64,000 nt of DNA from Modestobacter sp. VKM Ac-2977. GTDB lineage: Bacteria; Actinomycetota; Actinomycetes; Mycobacteriales; Geodermatophilaceae. Under the pieces are notes generated by a model. That model saw only the letters and a program-made list of their open reading frames with translations, did no database searches and was not told the origin of the DNA. Location of the stretch: contig NZ_JAPVBQ010000001.1 in NCBI RefSeq assembly GCF_026968045.1, positions 1-64,000 on the forward strand, given 5' to 3'. This document shows positions 23,557 to 33,165 of this stretch, piece by piece. Each line of letters starts with the position of its first letter. Within the stretch, counting starts at the first letter, position 1. The position numbers and the translations under genes are program-made.

Positions 23557-26355
23557 GTGCAGGTCATCGCCGGAGGAGGAGGTCGCCCCTCGGGCGGACG
23601 GCCCTGGCTGCTGCCGGCGGCGGAACCGGCCGCGCCGCGTCCCCGGCGCCGCGGCGTCGTCCTGCTCCGCCTGGTCGTCGCCCTCGTGGTCGCCGGCGGG
23701 CTGGTCGCCGGGGTGATCGCGCCCTGGATCGGCGGGGCCAGCGCGCTGGCCCAGCAGGGTGCCGCCCTCGTCCGCCCGCTCGAGACCGCCGCCGTCGACG
23801 CCCGGCTGCCGGGCAACACCCGCGTCCTCGCCGCGGACGGCTCGCTGATCACCGAGTTCTACTCGCGCAATCGGCACCCGCTCACCGGCGAGCAGATCGC
23901 CCCGGTGATGAAGGACGCGCTGATCGCGATCGAGGACGCCCGGTTCCGCGACCACCCGGGGGTCGACTCCCGCGGGCTGCTGCGCGCCCTGGCGCGCAAC
24001 ATCGCTGCCGGTGAGGTCGCCGAGGGCGGCTCCACGATCACCCAGCAGCTGGTCAAGCAGCTGCGGCTGCAGACGGCCGAGGACGCCGACGGGCGGGCCG
24101 CGGCGACGGCCGACACCGTCGGCCGCAAGCTGCGGGAAGCGCAGATCGCCCTGGCGGTGGAGGCGCAGTACACCAAGGAGGAGATCCTCACCCGCTACCT
24201 GAACACCGTCTACTTCGGGAACGGTGCCTACGGGGTGGCCGCCGCCGCGCAGCGCTACTTCGGGACCACCGCCGACCAGCTGACCGCAGCCCAGGCCGCG
24301 ATGCTGGCCGGGTTGGTCCGCAGCCCCGCCTACTACGACCCGGTGACCGCGCCCGAGCCGACGAAGCAGCGCCGCGACCTCGTCCTGCGCCGCATGGCCG
24401 AGGTCGGCCTGCTCGACCAGGCCGCCGCGGACGCCGCCCGGGCGGAGCCGCTCGGCGTCGTCGACGGGGGCAGCGCCCCCAACGGGTGCACCGAGGCGAC
24501 CATCGGCGGCTTCTTCTGCGGGCACCTGCTGAAGGAGCTCACCCAGCAGTACGGCGTGACCCTCGAGCAGTTGCAGGCCGGTGGGCTGACCGTGCGCACG
24601 ACCCTGGACCCGGTGGTGCAGCGAGCCGGGGACGCCGCCGTGGTGCAGACCCTGGCGCTGGAGGACCCACGCGCCGCCGTCTACGTGAACGTCGAGCCCG
24701 GTACCGGCCGGGTGCTGGCCATGTCCGTCAACCGCAGGTACGGGCTCGACGAGACCGACCCGGCACAGACCACGGTCGACCTCCCCGCCGCCGCAGGCCA
24801 GGGCGCCGGCTCGACGTACAAGGTCTTCACCGCCGCCGCCGCGCTCGAGCAGGGCTTCGGGCTGGACTTCGAGCTGCGGACCCCGGACCCCTACGTCTCC
24901 GAGGTCTATCGCGACGGGGACGGTCCCTACGACGTCGAGAACGCCGGCAACTACCCGCGCCGGCTGGACATGGAGCAGGCCCTCTACCGCTCCTCCAACA
25001 CCTACTTCCTCGCCCTCGAGGACGCGCTGGGCAGCGTCGAGGGGCCGGTCCGGGTGGCCCAGCGGCTCGGGTTGACCAGCCTCGACCCGATCGCCGACCA
25101 GGTCATCGCGGAGAACCGGGGCTCGTTCACGTTCGGGGCCGAGCCGACCAGCCCGCTGGCCCTGGCGAACGCCTACGCCACCCTCGCCGCCCGCGGCACG
25201 TACTGCGAGCCGCGGCTGGTCGAGGCCATCGTCGACCAGGCCGGGGAGCCGCTGACCGGCCCGGACGGCCAGCCGCTGGTCGGCGGCCCGCAGTGCACGC
25301 CCGAGGTGATCGCGCCGGGCATCGCCGACACGCTCACGCACGCGCTGCGCAAGGACGTCGAGCCGGGCTTCCCCGGGCAGACCGGTCGCCGGGCGCACGT
25401 CCCCGGCCACCAGATCGCCGGGAAGACGGGCACCACCCAGGGCAACTACTCGGTCACCTTCGTCGGCTACACCCCGCAGTTCGCGGCGAGCGTGATGGTC
25501 TACGACCCGGTCCGCAACCAGGACGTCGGCGGGTTCGGTGGTGGCAAGGCGGCCACCGTCTGGCACGACGCGATGGCGCCGGTGCTCACCGGCCGGCCGG
25601 TCGCGGCCTTCGCGCCGCCGGATCCGCAGTACCTGCGCAGTGAGCGCGCCACCGTGCCGGGTGGGTGCGTCGGCGCCTGGTCGGACTGGTGTCGTGGACT
25701 GCTGGCCGAGCGCGGGTTCCAGGTCGCCCGACAGGTCGTGGACGGCGCCCGGCCCGCCGGCCGGGTGATCGGTCTCTCCCCGTCCGGCGGTCGTTCCGTC
25801 CCGCCGGGCGGCCAGGTGACGATGCTGGTCAGCAACGGGGCCGACTACGCGCCCCCGCCGCCCCCGAAGCCGGTGCGCCCGCCCGCGCCCCGACCCGAGC
25901 CGGCTCCCGCACCGAGCCCGGTGCCGCCCCCAGCGCCCGAGCCCGCCCCCGAACCGACTCCTGCGCCCGAGCCGACCCCGGAACCGACGCCGACTCCTGT
26001 ACCGGAGCCGACTCCTGTACAGGAGCCGACTCCTGCACCGGAGCCGACTCCCGCGCCGGACCCGACCCCTGCGCCGGAGCCGGCGCCCGAGCCGGGACCT
26101 GGGCCCGCACCGGAGCCGGAGCCTGCCCCGGCGCCTGTCCCGGAACCGGAGCCTGCTCCGGAGCCCGTGCCGGCTCCCGATCCCGCGCCGGAGCCGACGC
26201 CGGAGCCGTCGCCGGAGCCGGCTCCCGCTCCTGAGCCGGAGCCCGCACCGGCTCCCGCTCCCGCTCCTGGGCCGGAGCCCGCGCCGGCTCCCGCTCCCGA
26301 GCCGGACCCTGCGCCCGCACCGGAACCCGCACCCGAGCCGGATCCGGCCCCCTGA
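23557..26355 (+). CDS. Class A penicillin-binding protein with PASTA domain and Pro-rich tail
   Basis: About 932 residues from a GTG. An N-terminal TM helix (residues about 35-58) is followed by a GT51 transglycosylase ([12 protein letters not shown] with catalytic Glu near 126, then [23 protein letters not shown] and [19 protein letters not shown]). The transpeptidase has STYK (Ser near 419), SSN (near 479) and KTGT (Lys near 623). A PASTA-like domain (about 710-760) precedes a 165-residue tail of Pro with Glu/Ala/Thr. It polymerises and cross-links peptidoglycan outside the membrane. The start is the weakest point; no strong ribosome site is seen at 23557. Confidence 0.9.
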   Translation: MQVIAGGGGRPSGGRPWLLPAAEPAAPRPRRRGVVLLRLVVALVVAGGLVAGVIAPWIGGASALAQQGAALVRPLETAAVDARLPGNTRVLAADGSLITEFYSRNRHPLTGEQIAPVMKDALIAIEDARFRDHPGVDSRGLLRALARNIAAGEVAEGGSTITQQLVKQLRLQTAEDADGRAAATADTVGRKLREAQIALAVEAQYTKEEILTRYLNTVYFGNGAYGVAAAAQRYFGTTADQLTAAQAAMLAGLVRSPAYYDPVTAPEPTKQRRDLVLRRMAEVGLLDQAAADAARAEPLGVVDGGSAPNGCTEATIGGFFCGHLLKELTQQYGVTLEQLQAGGLTVRTTLDPVVQRAGDAAVVQTLALEDPRAAVYVNVEPGTGRVLAMSVNRRYGLDETDPAQTTVDLPAAAGQGAGSTYKVFTAAAALEQGFGLDFELRTPDPYVSEVYRDGDGPYDVENAGNYPRRLDMEQALYRSSNTYFLALEDALGSVEGPVRVAQRLGLTSLDPIADQVIAENRGSFTFGAEPTSPLALANAYATLAARGTYCEPRLVEAIVDQAGEPLTGPDGQPLVGGPQCTPEVIAPGIADTLTHALRKDVEPGFPGQTGRRAHVPGHQIAGKTGTTQGNYSVTFVGYTPQFAASVMVYDPVRNQDVGGFGGGKAATVWHDAMAPVLTGRPVAAFAPPDPQYLRSERATVPGGCVGAWSDWCRGLLAERGFQVARQVVDGARPAGRVIGLSPSGGRSVPPGGQVTMLVSNGADYAPPPPPKPVRPPAPRPEPAPAPSPVPPPAPEPAPEPTPAPEPTPEPTPTPVPEPTPVQEPTPAPEPTPAPDPTPAPEPAPEPGPGPAPEPEPAPAPVPEPEPAPEPVPAPDPAPEPTPEPSPEPAPAPEPEPAPAPAPAPGPEPAPAPAPEPDPAPAPEPAPEPDPAP
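25849..26355 (+). repeat. Imperfect tandem Pro-rich coding repeats in the PBP tail
   Basis: About 165 codons are built from short degenerate units of the kind CCGGAGCCG-xCT-CCC giving P-E-P-x-P peptides ([20 protein letters not shown]). Comparable fragments of the unit continue past the stop codon at 26353-26355. Confidence 0.7.
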
Positions 26356-26642
26356 GCCCGCACCCGGATCGGGGTCAGCACCCGGGCCGGAGCTCGCTCG
26401 CCGATGCGACACCTGAGCGGGCCCCGGCTCCCTGAGCCCGCTCCGGCGCAGCACGTGAGCCCGCTCCCGGACCGGAGCCGGCACCCGCGTCCGAGCCGAC
26501 CACAGAGGAGGGGCTGAGGGGCTGAGGGGCGGGGGGCCGGTCCTGACGGTCTGGCCGCGTTGGTCGGTCTCTCCAGCAGTGGAGAGCCACTCGTAGCCGG
26601 CTCCCCCGCCCGCATCAACTGTGACTCAGGCCACAGTCGTCG
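26356..26642 (+). other. Gap with decayed Pro-rich repeat units and short G-rich direct repeats
   Basis: This 287-base stretch has no supported gene. Its first 120 bases still contain GAGCCCGC/CCGGAGCC-type units in the style of the upstream PBP repeats. About 26510-26535 contains tandem GGGGCTGA units. The rest, up to the stress-protein stop, shows nothing I can name. Confidence 0.5.
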
Positions 26643-27554
26643 TCAAGCCAGCCGCGGCGCGCCGTCGTCGCCGCGCGGTACCACCAGCACCGGCACGGTG
26701 GCGGCCCGCAGGATCTTCGTCGCCGTCGAGCCGAGGAAGACCCGCCCCGCCGGTCCGAGCCGGGACGACCCGAGCACCAGCACGTCCCCGGGTGCCCACG
26801 GCACGGCAGCCACCGCCCCCGCCCAGCCGGCGCCGCGGCCCTGCACGGTCTCCGGGGCGGGCCACGGGCCGCACCAGTCCGCCACGGCGTGCTCCAGTGA
26901 GCCCTGCACCTGGCCGGCCCAGTCCTCGCTGACCACGTGCTCCAGCGGAAGGCCGGTCTCCGAGGGCAACAGGGCGGCGCGCTCGGGCACGAAGGTCGCC
27001 AGCCGGACCGCCACGCCCCAGCGTTCGGCGAGCGCGCGGGTCGCGGACAGCGCGTCGGTGGAACGGGCGGCGTCCGCCCAGGTGCAGGTCAGCCGGGTGG
27101 GCTCCGCCGGCGCCGACCACGCCCGCGGGGCCAGCGCCAGGGGCACCGGCGAGCTGTGCAGCAGCGGTTCGGCGACCGAGCCCGCCGCGAACCGGCCCGC
27201 CGGCGCCTCGGTCGCGGCACCGAGCACGAGCACCCGCGCCCGGTACCGGTGGGCCGACTCGACCAGGCCGGCGGGCACGGAGGACGCCGGGACGACGGCG
27301 GCGCGGACGTCCTCGACTCCGGCCCTCCGCAGTGCGGTGAACGCCTCCGCGTGGCGGGTGGCGGTCAGCGCGGCCCGCCACTGCCGGTACTCGTGGTCGA
27401 GCCGGGAGGTGGTCGCGTGCGGCGGGTCGAGCGGCACGACCGTCGTCACGACGACCGGGGAGCCGTCCGCGCCGGCCAGCCCGGCGGCCAGCCGGAGGGC
27501 GCCGTCGTCCCCACCGCTGTGCTCGGCGGCCTCCAAGCCCAGCAGGACGGTCAT
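26643..27554 (-). CDS. Universal stress protein, two tandem Usp domains
   Basis: A 303-residue protein: one Usp domain to about residue 145 and a second from about 150. The first ends with VLVLGAATEAPAGRFAAGSVAEPLLHSSPVPLALAP in shortened form. The second ends VLVLGSSRLGPAGRVFLGSTATKI, the G-x2-G-x9-GS/T ATP-binding pattern. Such proteins bind ATP and respond to starvation, hypoxia or oxidative stress in actinobacteria. Its ATG overlaps the flavoprotein stop by 4 bases, so the two are translationally coupled. Confidence 0.88.
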   Translation of the reverse strand: MTVLLGLEAAEHSGGDDGALRLAAGLAGADGSPVVVTTVVPLDPPHATTSRLDHEYRQWRAALTATRHAEAFTALRRAGVEDVRAAVVPASSVPAGLVESAHRYRARVLVLGAATEAPAGRFAAGSVAEPLLHSSPVPLALAPRAWSAPAEPTRLTCTWADAARSTDALSATRALAERWGVAVRLATFVPERAALLPSETGLPLEHVVSEDWAGQVQGSLEHAVADWCGPWPAPETVQGRGAGWAGAVAAVPWAPGDVLVLGSSRLGPAGRVFLGSTATKILRAATVPVLVVPRGDDGAPRLA

Positions 27555-29002
27555 CGGGTCAGCGCCGTCCGGAGGCGGTGCAGGTGGCGGAGCACGGCGA
27601 TCGCCCGCCGGGGGACCGGCGCCGCCAACCGGCCCCGGTAGTCGCTGATGGCCGCCTGCCAGACCGGGTCGGCATGGGTCGGGTAGGGGTGGGTCGAGGC
27701 GGTCAGGTCGCTGGTGGTGAGCCCCTGCGTGACGGCGAGGGTCAGCTCGGCGAGGGTCTCCCCGGCCCGTGGCCCGACGACCGTCGCGCCGCGCACCCGG
27801 TGCCGGGCGTCGACGGCGAGGCGGGTCACCCCGTCCGTGCGCCGGTCGGTGATCGCCCGGTCGCTGTGCTGGTGTCCCTGCTCCAGCACCCGCAGGCCCT
27901 GCTGCTCGGCCGTGCCGGTCGGCGCACCCACGGCAGCGACCTCCGGCTGGGTGAAGGTGACCCGGGGCAGCGCGGTCAGGTCGACCCGGCGGCGCAGCCC
28001 CAGCACGGCGTTGGCGGCGACCGTCGAGCCGTGCAGACCCGCCAGGTGGGTGTACTGCGGTTGGCCGGTGACGTCGCCGGCGGCCCAGATGCGCGGGTTG
28101 CTGGTGCGCAGGTGCGCGTCGACGACGACCCAGCCGTCGTCGTCCCGCTGCACGCCGGCCGCGTCCAGCCCCAGGCCCTCGCCGGCGGGACGTCGCCCGG
28201 TGGTGACCAGCAGGCGGTCGCAGCGGAGCTCGCCGCCGCCGGGCAGCGTCACCCGGGTGTCGCCCGGCGCCCCGGACACCCGCTGGACCTGCGTCGAGAG
28301 GTGCACGGTGACGCCGTCGGCGCGCAGGGCGGCGGTGACCAGCGCCGAGGCGGCCGGGTCCTCGGCCGGCAGCAGCCGGTCGGCGGTCTCCACGAGGTCC
28401 ACCCGGACGCCGAGCCGGGCCATTGCCTGGCCCAGCTCGCAGCCGGTGGTGCCGCCACCGAGCACGACCAGCCGGTCCGGCAGGTCCGGCTCCTCCCAGA
28501 GCGTCTCGGTGGTCAGCGGCGAGGAGTCGGCCAGCCCGGGGACGGCGGGCAGCGCCGGGGCGGAGCCGGTGGCCACGACGGCCTGGCGGAACCGGACCCG
28601 GCGGTCGCCCAGCACGGCGCTGGACGGGCCGGTGAACAGCAGGTGCCCCTCGGCCACCGCGACGCCCGCGGCCCGCTGCGCCTCGGGCGAGTCGACCGGC
28701 TCGATCTCCCGGACCGCCGCGCGGACCGACGCCAGCACCGCCGCCCCGTCGATCCGGACGCCGTCCACCTGTACCCCGAACCCGGCGGCGGCGCGTGCGG
28801 CCGCTGCGGCCTCGCCGGCCGCGATGAGCGCCTTGGAGGGCACGCACCCGGTCCACAGGCACTCACCGCCCCAGGTGCCGCGGTCGACGAGCAGGACCCG
28901 GGCGCCCAGGGAGGCGGCGGTCTGGGCGGCGAGCAGGCCGGCGGTGCCGGCGCCCACGACCAGCAGCTCCCACCGCCTGCGGGTGACGTCGGGGTCGGGC
29001 AC
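27551..29002 (-). CDS. Pyridine nucleotide-disulfide oxidoreductase (mercuric reductase/lipoamide dehydrogenase-like)
   Basis: A 483-residue class I flavoprotein reductase. The FAD site is LLVVGAGTAGLLAAQTAA. The redox disulfide lies in ECLWTGCVPSKAL (C-x4-C). NAD(P)H binds at LVVLGGGTTGCELGQAMA, and the second FAD motif is IWAAGDVTG. The C-terminal dimerisation domain starts about VTFTQPEVAAVG. An N-terminal HMA domain and the C-terminal vicinal Cys pair of true MerA are absent, and there is no mer context. The C-terminus contains the STHPYPTHADPVW stretch in place of the lipoamide dehydrogenase HAHPT-like His-Glu site. Function is likely a general disulfide or quinone reductase coupled to the stress protein. 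Confidence 0.87.
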   Translation of the reverse strand: MPDPDVTRRRWELLVVGAGTAGLLAAQTAASLGARVLLVDRGTWGGECLWTGCVPSKALIAAGEAAAAARAAAGFGVQVDGVRIDGAAVLASVRAAVREIEPVDSPEAQRAAGVAVAEGHLLFTGPSSAVLGDRRVRFRQAVVATGSAPALPAVPGLADSSPLTTETLWEEPDLPDRLVVLGGGTTGCELGQAMARLGVRVDLVETADRLLPAEDPAASALVTAALRADGVTVHLSTQVQRVSGAPGDTRVTLPGGGELRCDRLLVTTGRRPAGEGLGLDAAGVQRDDDGWVVVDAHLRTSNPRIWAAGDVTGQPQYTHLAGLHGSTVAANAVLGLRRRVDLTALPRVTFTQPEVAAVGAPTGTAEQQGLRVLEQGHQHSDRAITDRRTDGVTRLAVDARHRVRGATVVGPRAGETLAELTLAVTQGLTTSDLTASTHPYPTHADPVWQAAISDYRGRLAAPVPRRAIAVLRHLHRLRTALTR

Positions 29003-29112
29003 GACGGGCGTCTCCGGTGGTCGAGGGCGGTGCGGGCCAGTCTGCCCGGTGGGACGTAGGTGTGCACCGCGGCAGGAAGGGAACCGGGACCACAGCGACG
29101 GAGGGAGCAGCG

Positions 29113-29754
29113 ATGGTCGGCCGTGCCCGGCAGTACGAGCTGATCGCGCCCGTCTACGACCTCGTCTCCGGTGAGTGGCCGGTGTACCGGGCGGGCCGGC
29201 TGGCCGGCATCTCCGGGCTGCGGCTGGACAGGGGCGACCGGGTGCTCGTCGTCGGCTGCGGCACCGGCCTGGACCTGCGGCCGGTCCACGACCGGGTCGG
29301 GGACGACGGGCGCTTCGTCGGGCTGGACACCAGCCGGGCGATGCTCGCCCGGGCGGGGCGACGGGCCGCCTCGCTCGGCTGGTCGGGGGTGGAACTCGTG
29401 ACCGGCGACGCGATCCGGCCGCCGGTGCAACAGCTGGCGGAAGCGTTCGAGGACGACGGTGCCGACGCCGTCCTGTTCACCTACGCGCTCTCCCTGATGG
29501 ACGACTGGCCGGCCGCCTGGCGGGCCGGGGTGGCCCTCGCCCGGCCGGGTGCCCGGGTCGCGGTGGTCGACATGCAGCGGGCGCAGCGGGGACCGTGGCC
29601 GGTGCGCGCGCTGGCGGACGTGGCGATGTGGAGCGGCGGCGCCGACCCAGCCGCCCGGCCGTGGCAGGCCGTCGAGCAGCAGTGCACCGACGTCGACCGG
29701 GCCGACCTGCGCGGCGGGCACGTCCAGGTCCGGGCCGGCACCCTCCCCACCTGA
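29113..29754 (+). CDS. Class I SAM-dependent methyltransferase
   Basis: A 213-residue protein with ATG preceded by GGAGGGAGC. VLVVGCGTGLDLRPV is motif I (SAM-binding G-x-G-x-G), VGLDTSRAMLARA is motif II, VELVTGDAIRPP follows and AVLFTYALSLMDDW is the post-I region. YELIAPVYDLVSG at the start resembles UbiE/phospholipid methyltransferases. Methyl acceptor unknown. It is divergent from the flavoprotein and convergent with the lactate dehydrogenase-like gene. Confidence 0.85.
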   Translation: MVGRARQYELIAPVYDLVSGEWPVYRAGRLAGISGLRLDRGDRVLVVGCGTGLDLRPVHDRVGDDGRFVGLDTSRAMLARAGRRAASLGWSGVELVTGDAIRPPVQQLAEAFEDDGADAVLFTYALSLMDDWPAAWRAGVALARPGARVAVVDMQRAQRGPWPVRALADVAMWSGGADPAARPWQAVEQQCTDVDRADLRGGHVQVRAGTLPT

Positions 29755-29761
29755 CCCGCCA

Positions 29762-29795
29762 CCTGACCACCAGAATGGCCATTGTGGTGGTCAGG
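29762..29795. terminator. Palindromic repeat family 2, copy A, acting as bidirectional terminator
   Basis: A 34-base palindrome centred between 29778 and 29779 with one mismatch: CCTGACCACCAGAATGG and its complement. It sits between the methyltransferase stop and the convergent oxidase stop, overlapping the latter. The core CCACCAGAATG recurs at 39980-39990 in copy B. Confidence 0.7.
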
Positions 29796-31077
29796 GGCGG
29801 CGGCGGAGGACCTCGCGGGTGAGCTGGTCGACGGCGGTGTGGCCGGTCAGCCCGAGCGTGAGGTCGAACTCGCCGAGCACGTCCTCCACCACCTGACGGA
29901 CGCCCTCCTCGCCGGCCACCCCCAGGCCCCAGGCGTAGGGCCGGCCCAGCAGCACCGCCCGCGCGCCCAGGGCGACGGCCACCAGCACGTCGGCGCCGCT
30001 GCGCACCCCGCTGTCGAAGAGCACCGGCACCCGGTCGGCGACGGCGTCCACCACATCGGGCAGCGCGTCCAGGGCGGCGATCGACCGGTCGACCTGCCGC
30101 CCGCCGTGGGTGCTGACCACCAGCCCGTCGACGCCCTCGTCGACCGCCCGCCGGGCGTCGTCCGGGTGTAGGACGCCCTTCAGCACGATCGGCAGCCGGG
30201 TGCGCTCGCGCAGCCAGGCGAGGTCGGCCCAGGTGATCGACGGGCGGGAGTAGATGGACAGGAAGGTCTCGACGGCGGCGCGGGGGAGCGGGGAGCGCAG
30301 GTTCTCCACCAGCGGGCCGGGCCAGGCGCGGGCCATCCCCACCAGCGCGCGGACCGCAGCGAGGTTCGGTCGCGGCTGGGGGTCCCGTGGTGCGCCGGCC
30401 GCAGCGGCCCGCTCCTCGACCAGCCGGCGGAACACCGGGTCGGAGGTGTACTGCGCGATGCCCTTGCCCAGTGCGAAGGGCAGGTGCCCGAGGTCGAGGT
30501 CGCGGGGGCGCCAGCCGAGCATCGTGGTGTCCAGGGTGACGACGACGGCGTCGCAGCCGGTGGCCTCGGCGCGGCCCAGCAGGCTCTCGACCAGCTCGTC
30601 GGACGTCGACCAGTAGAGCTGCATCCACCGCGGGCTGTCGCCCATCGCCGCCGCGGTGGTCTCCATCGGCACCGACGCCTGGTTGGAGAAGACCATCGGC
30701 ACCCCGACGGACGCCGCGGCGCGGGCGACGGCGAGGTCGCCCTCGGGGTGCACCAGCTCCAGCGCGCCCACCGGCCCGAGCAGCACGGGTGCCGGGAGCC
30801 GGCGTCCGAACAGCTCGACGGAGGTGTCCCGGCGGCTGACGTCACGCAGCACCCGGGGCACGACGGACCAGCGGTCGAACGCCGTCCGGTCGGCCCGCTG
30901 GGTGGCCTCGTCGCCGGCGCCGCCGGCGACGTAGCCGTAGGCCCGGGCGTCCAGCCGGCGCTTGGCCTCCCGGGCCAGCGCCCGGTACACGGTGGGCACC
31001 CGGGGGTGCCTGCCGTAGACCCCCGCCCGGTAGACCACGTCCTGCCGCCGCCGCCCGGTCCCTGCCGCTGAGGTCAT
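29791..31077 (-). CDS. lldD: FMN-dependent alpha-hydroxy-acid dehydrogenase (L-lactate dehydrogenase-like)
   Basis: A 428-residue TIM-barrel flavoenzyme. The N-terminus has the YVAGGAGDEATQRAD segment of the family, and the FMN/substrate site is LVVSTHGGRQVDRS with the catalytic His and Arg of the S-N/T-HGGRQ motif. LPIVLKGVLHPDDA gives the barrel strand with the catalytic Lys. LFDSGVRSGADVLVAVALGARAVLLGRP is the FMN-phosphate loop (shown here as DSGVRSG and GRP). It probably oxidises L-lactate or a related 2-hydroxy acid, passing electrons to the respiratory chain or O2. The ATG at 31077 was chosen over longer frames. Confidence 0.9.
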   Translation of the reverse strand: MTSAAGTGRRRQDVVYRAGVYGRHPRVPTVYRALAREAKRRLDARAYGYVAGGAGDEATQRADRTAFDRWSVVPRVLRDVSRRDTSVELFGRRLPAPVLLGPVGALELVHPEGDLAVARAAASVGVPMVFSNQASVPMETTAAAMGDSPRWMQLYWSTSDELVESLLGRAEATGCDAVVVTLDTTMLGWRPRDLDLGHLPFALGKGIAQYTSDPVFRRLVEERAAAAGAPRDPQPRPNLAAVRALVGMARAWPGPLVENLRSPLPRAAVETFLSIYSRPSITWADLAWLRERTRLPIVLKGVLHPDDARRAVDEGVDGLVVSTHGGRQVDRSIAALDALPDVVDAVADRVPVLFDSGVRSGADVLVAVALGARAVLLGRPYAWGLGVAGEEGVRQVVEDVLGEFDLTLGLTGHTAVDQLTREVLRRRP

Positions 31078-31152
31078 CGGCTCACCGTAGTGACCTGGAT
31101 CTCGTGCTCGGCGCCTTGGACCGGCTCCGGCGGGGGTCGCGACCGTCCACCC

Positions 31153-31187
31153 GGCGCGACCGGCGTGGGCGACACGCCGGTCGCGCC
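31153..31187. promoter_or_regulatory. Perfect 15-base-arm hairpin between divergent genes
   Basis: GGCGCGACCGGCGTG (31153-31167) and CACGCCGGTCGCGCC (31173-31187) are perfectly complementary around a 5-base loop. It lies 76 bases upstream of the oxidase start and 142 bases upstream of the surface-protein start, so it is not placed as an ordinary terminator. A dyad operator or RNA structure in one leader is possible. Confidence 0.45.
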
Positions 31188-31328
31188 ACGCCTGTGGGAC
31201 GGAAGTGACGGGAGTGGCGGACTCCCCGCCGATCGAGGCCACCGGGCATGGTGGAGGGAGTTCCTGGGCAGGACGACGGTGCGCCGCGCAGCAGTTGTCC
31301 GTCGAGCGCTGGAGAACGGGGGACCGCA

Positions 31329-32531
31329 GTGCCGCTGACGTGCTCGTCCGCCCGCCCGGTGCTGCCCGCTCGACTGACCGTCGGCCTCGCCCTCGGTGCG
31401 GTCCTGGTCGCCGGGGCCGCCGTGGCGGGTCCCGCCGCCGCCCTGGAGGACCCGCGTCGCCCGGTCGGGACGGTCACCCACGGCCCCAGCTGCGGTCCGG
31501 GCGTCGTCCGCGTGCAGATCACGAACGGCACCGAGCCGCACCGGGTCGCCCTCGTCTTCGACGGTGTGGACGAGCAGGACGTCGCCGACCTCGCCCCCGG
31601 CCAGCAGGTGGAGCTGACCAGCGAGGACGTCGACTGGGGCGTCACCGTCGACGTGTCGGTGACGGTCGCGGACCCGGACGGGACGCTGGAGCAGCCGCTG
31701 CAGTTCCACACCTACACCCGGCCGAGCGAGGAGGACTGCGAGGCGGTCCGACCGACCCCGACCCCGACCCCCACCCCGACTCCCACGCCGACCTCGACCC
31801 CGACCCCCACGCCGACCCCCACGCCGACCCCGGGTCCGTCCGGCTCCCCGGACCCGTCGACCCCCGTGCCGGACCCGGCGCCGTCTGCCGCCCCGCCGCC
31901 GGCGGTCACGCCACCCCCGGCGGCCCCCGCGCCGTCGAGCCCGACGCGGACACCTCCGCCGTCCAGCGCGACGCCCCCGCCCAGGACGCCGTCCCCCACG
32001 ACGACCACCTACACGCCGTCGAGCACGTCCGGGCCACGGTCCAGCGGCCCCAGCGGCGCAGCGACCGGTACGCCGTCCACCACGGCCACGGAGCCCGACG
32101 TCGCAGCCGGCGCCTCGTCCAGCCCGAGCGACTCCGCGGCCTCGACCCCGGCGGTGACCGTGTCGCCGGGCGGGGTCGTGACCGTGCGGGCCAGCGGCTT
32201 CGAACCCGGTGAACCGGTCGACGTCCGGATGGCCGACGGGGCCGAGCTGCTCGGCACCGTCACCGCGGCGGCCGACGGCAGCGTCGAGGCGGTCGTCCAG
32301 ATCCCGCGCGGTACCGCCCTGGGTTCGGCCACGCTGGAGCTCGTCGGCGGCCAGTCCGCGGCGACCGCCGAGGTCGCCCTCCAGGTGGCCGCCCGCGCCG
32401 CACCGGTGACCGAGCGGACCGGTTCGCCGGCGGTGCTCGCCGCCGGGCTGGTCCTGCTCACCGCAGCCGGTTCACTCGGACTGGTGGGCGTGCGCCGGTC
32501 GCGCAGCGGGCACCCCGGGGGACGACGCTGA
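31329..32531 (+). CDS. Secreted Thr/Pro-rich surface protein with C-terminal membrane anchor
   Basis: A 400-residue protein from a GTG. A signal peptide (LTVGLALGAVLVAGAAVAGPAAA) is followed by a small domain with two cysteines (SCGPGVV, DCEAV), then about 120 residues of Thr-Pro, Pro-Ser repeats beginning at the TPTPTPTP run near residue 140. A second folded domain (VTVRASGFEPGEPVDVRM) resembles an Ig-like adhesion strand set. The C-terminus has a TM helix (AVLAAGLVLLTAAGSLGLVG) and basic tail; no LPXTG sortase site is clear. Likely an O-glycosylated wall-associated protein. Confidence 0.82.
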   Translation: MPLTCSSARPVLPARLTVGLALGAVLVAGAAVAGPAAALEDPRRPVGTVTHGPSCGPGVVRVQITNGTEPHRVALVFDGVDEQDVADLAPGQQVELTSEDVDWGVTVDVSVTVADPDGTLEQPLQFHTYTRPSEEDCEAVRPTPTPTPTPTPTPTSTPTPTPTPTPTPGPSGSPDPSTPVPDPAPSAAPPPAVTPPPAAPAPSSPTRTPPPSSATPPPRTPSPTTTTYTPSSTSGPRSSGPSGAATGTPSTTATEPDVAAGASSSPSDSAASTPAVTVSPGGVVTVRASGFEPGEPVDVRMADGAELLGTVTAAADGSVEAVVQIPRGTALGSATLELVGGQSAATAEVALQVAARAAPVTERTGSPAVLAAGLVLLTAAGSLGLVGVRRSRSGHPGGRR

Positions 32532-32590
32532 GCGGGCGGCACGGCGGACGACACCGGCACGAGCACTGCGAAGGAGACGTGGACCCACCG

Positions 32591-33106
32591 ATGGACCAGC
32601 CCAGGGACCGGCTGCACGACGGCGCGCCACCTCGAGGCGTCCCCCGGGACGTGCGGGGGCTTGCGGCCGCGGGGCCGAGTGCCCCCGAGACCTGGCTGCG
32701 GATCGTCCAGGTGCACGACCGGATCACCCGGCGGGTCGACTCGGCGCTGCACCGGCAGCACGGGTTGTCGCTCACCGGCTTCGAGGTGCTGCGCCGGGTG
32801 GCCGAGTCCCCGCACGAGCACGCCTCCATGGGCGACCTCGCGGACGCGGTCGGCCTCTCCCGGCCGGGGATCACCAGCACGGTCAACCGGCTCGTCGACG
32901 ACGGACTGGTCACCCGCGAGCGACTGGACGGCGACCGGCGGCTGCTGCACGCCCGGCTGACCGACACCGGCCGGGACCGGGTCCGCGCGGCGATGTCCAC
33001 CCACGACGACCTGGTGGCGCACCTGCTCACGATGCTCGGGGACGACGCCGCCGTGGTCACCGACGCGCTCGCCCGGGTGTCCTCCGCCACTCGCCGTCCC
33101 CGCTGA
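32591..33106 (+). CDS. MarR family transcriptional regulator
   Basis: A 171-residue winged-helix protein. LSLTGFEVLRRVAESPHEHAS leads into the recognition helix (MGDLADAVGLSRPGITSTVN), and the wing RERLDGDRRLLHARLTDTG is typical of MarR proteins. They bind inverted repeats as dimers and respond to small phenolics or oxidants. ATG 32591 is chosen; GTG 32579 would leave only 2 bases between ribosome site and start. It follows the surface-protein gene and precedes the heptose operon, which it could control, but no operator is obvious. Confidence 0.85.
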   Translation: MDQPRDRLHDGAPPRGVPRDVRGLAAAGPSAPETWLRIVQVHDRITRRVDSALHRQHGLSLTGFEVLRRVAESPHEHASMGDLADAVGLSRPGITSTVNRLVDDGLVTRERLDGDRRLLHARLTDTGRDRVRAAMSTHDDLVAHLLTMLGDDAAVVTDALARVSSATRRPR

Positions 33107-33165
33107 CGCGGGCACACCCCCCGATCGGGTGAGGGACGGCCAACGGCGGGGAAACTTAAAGCCCG

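Noticed and set aside
25849-26355. CRISPR-like repeat array in the PBP tail
   Set aside because: Units are short, degenerate, in-frame coding repeats without spacers.
22927-26484. 1185-codon minus-strand frame opposite the penicillin-binding protein
   Set aside because: It reads as Arg/Gly/Ser low-complexity sequence opposite a well-supported PBP with all catalytic motifs.
27551-29002. merA mercuric reductase
   Set aside because: It lacks the HMA domain, the C-terminal cysteine pair and any mer neighbours.
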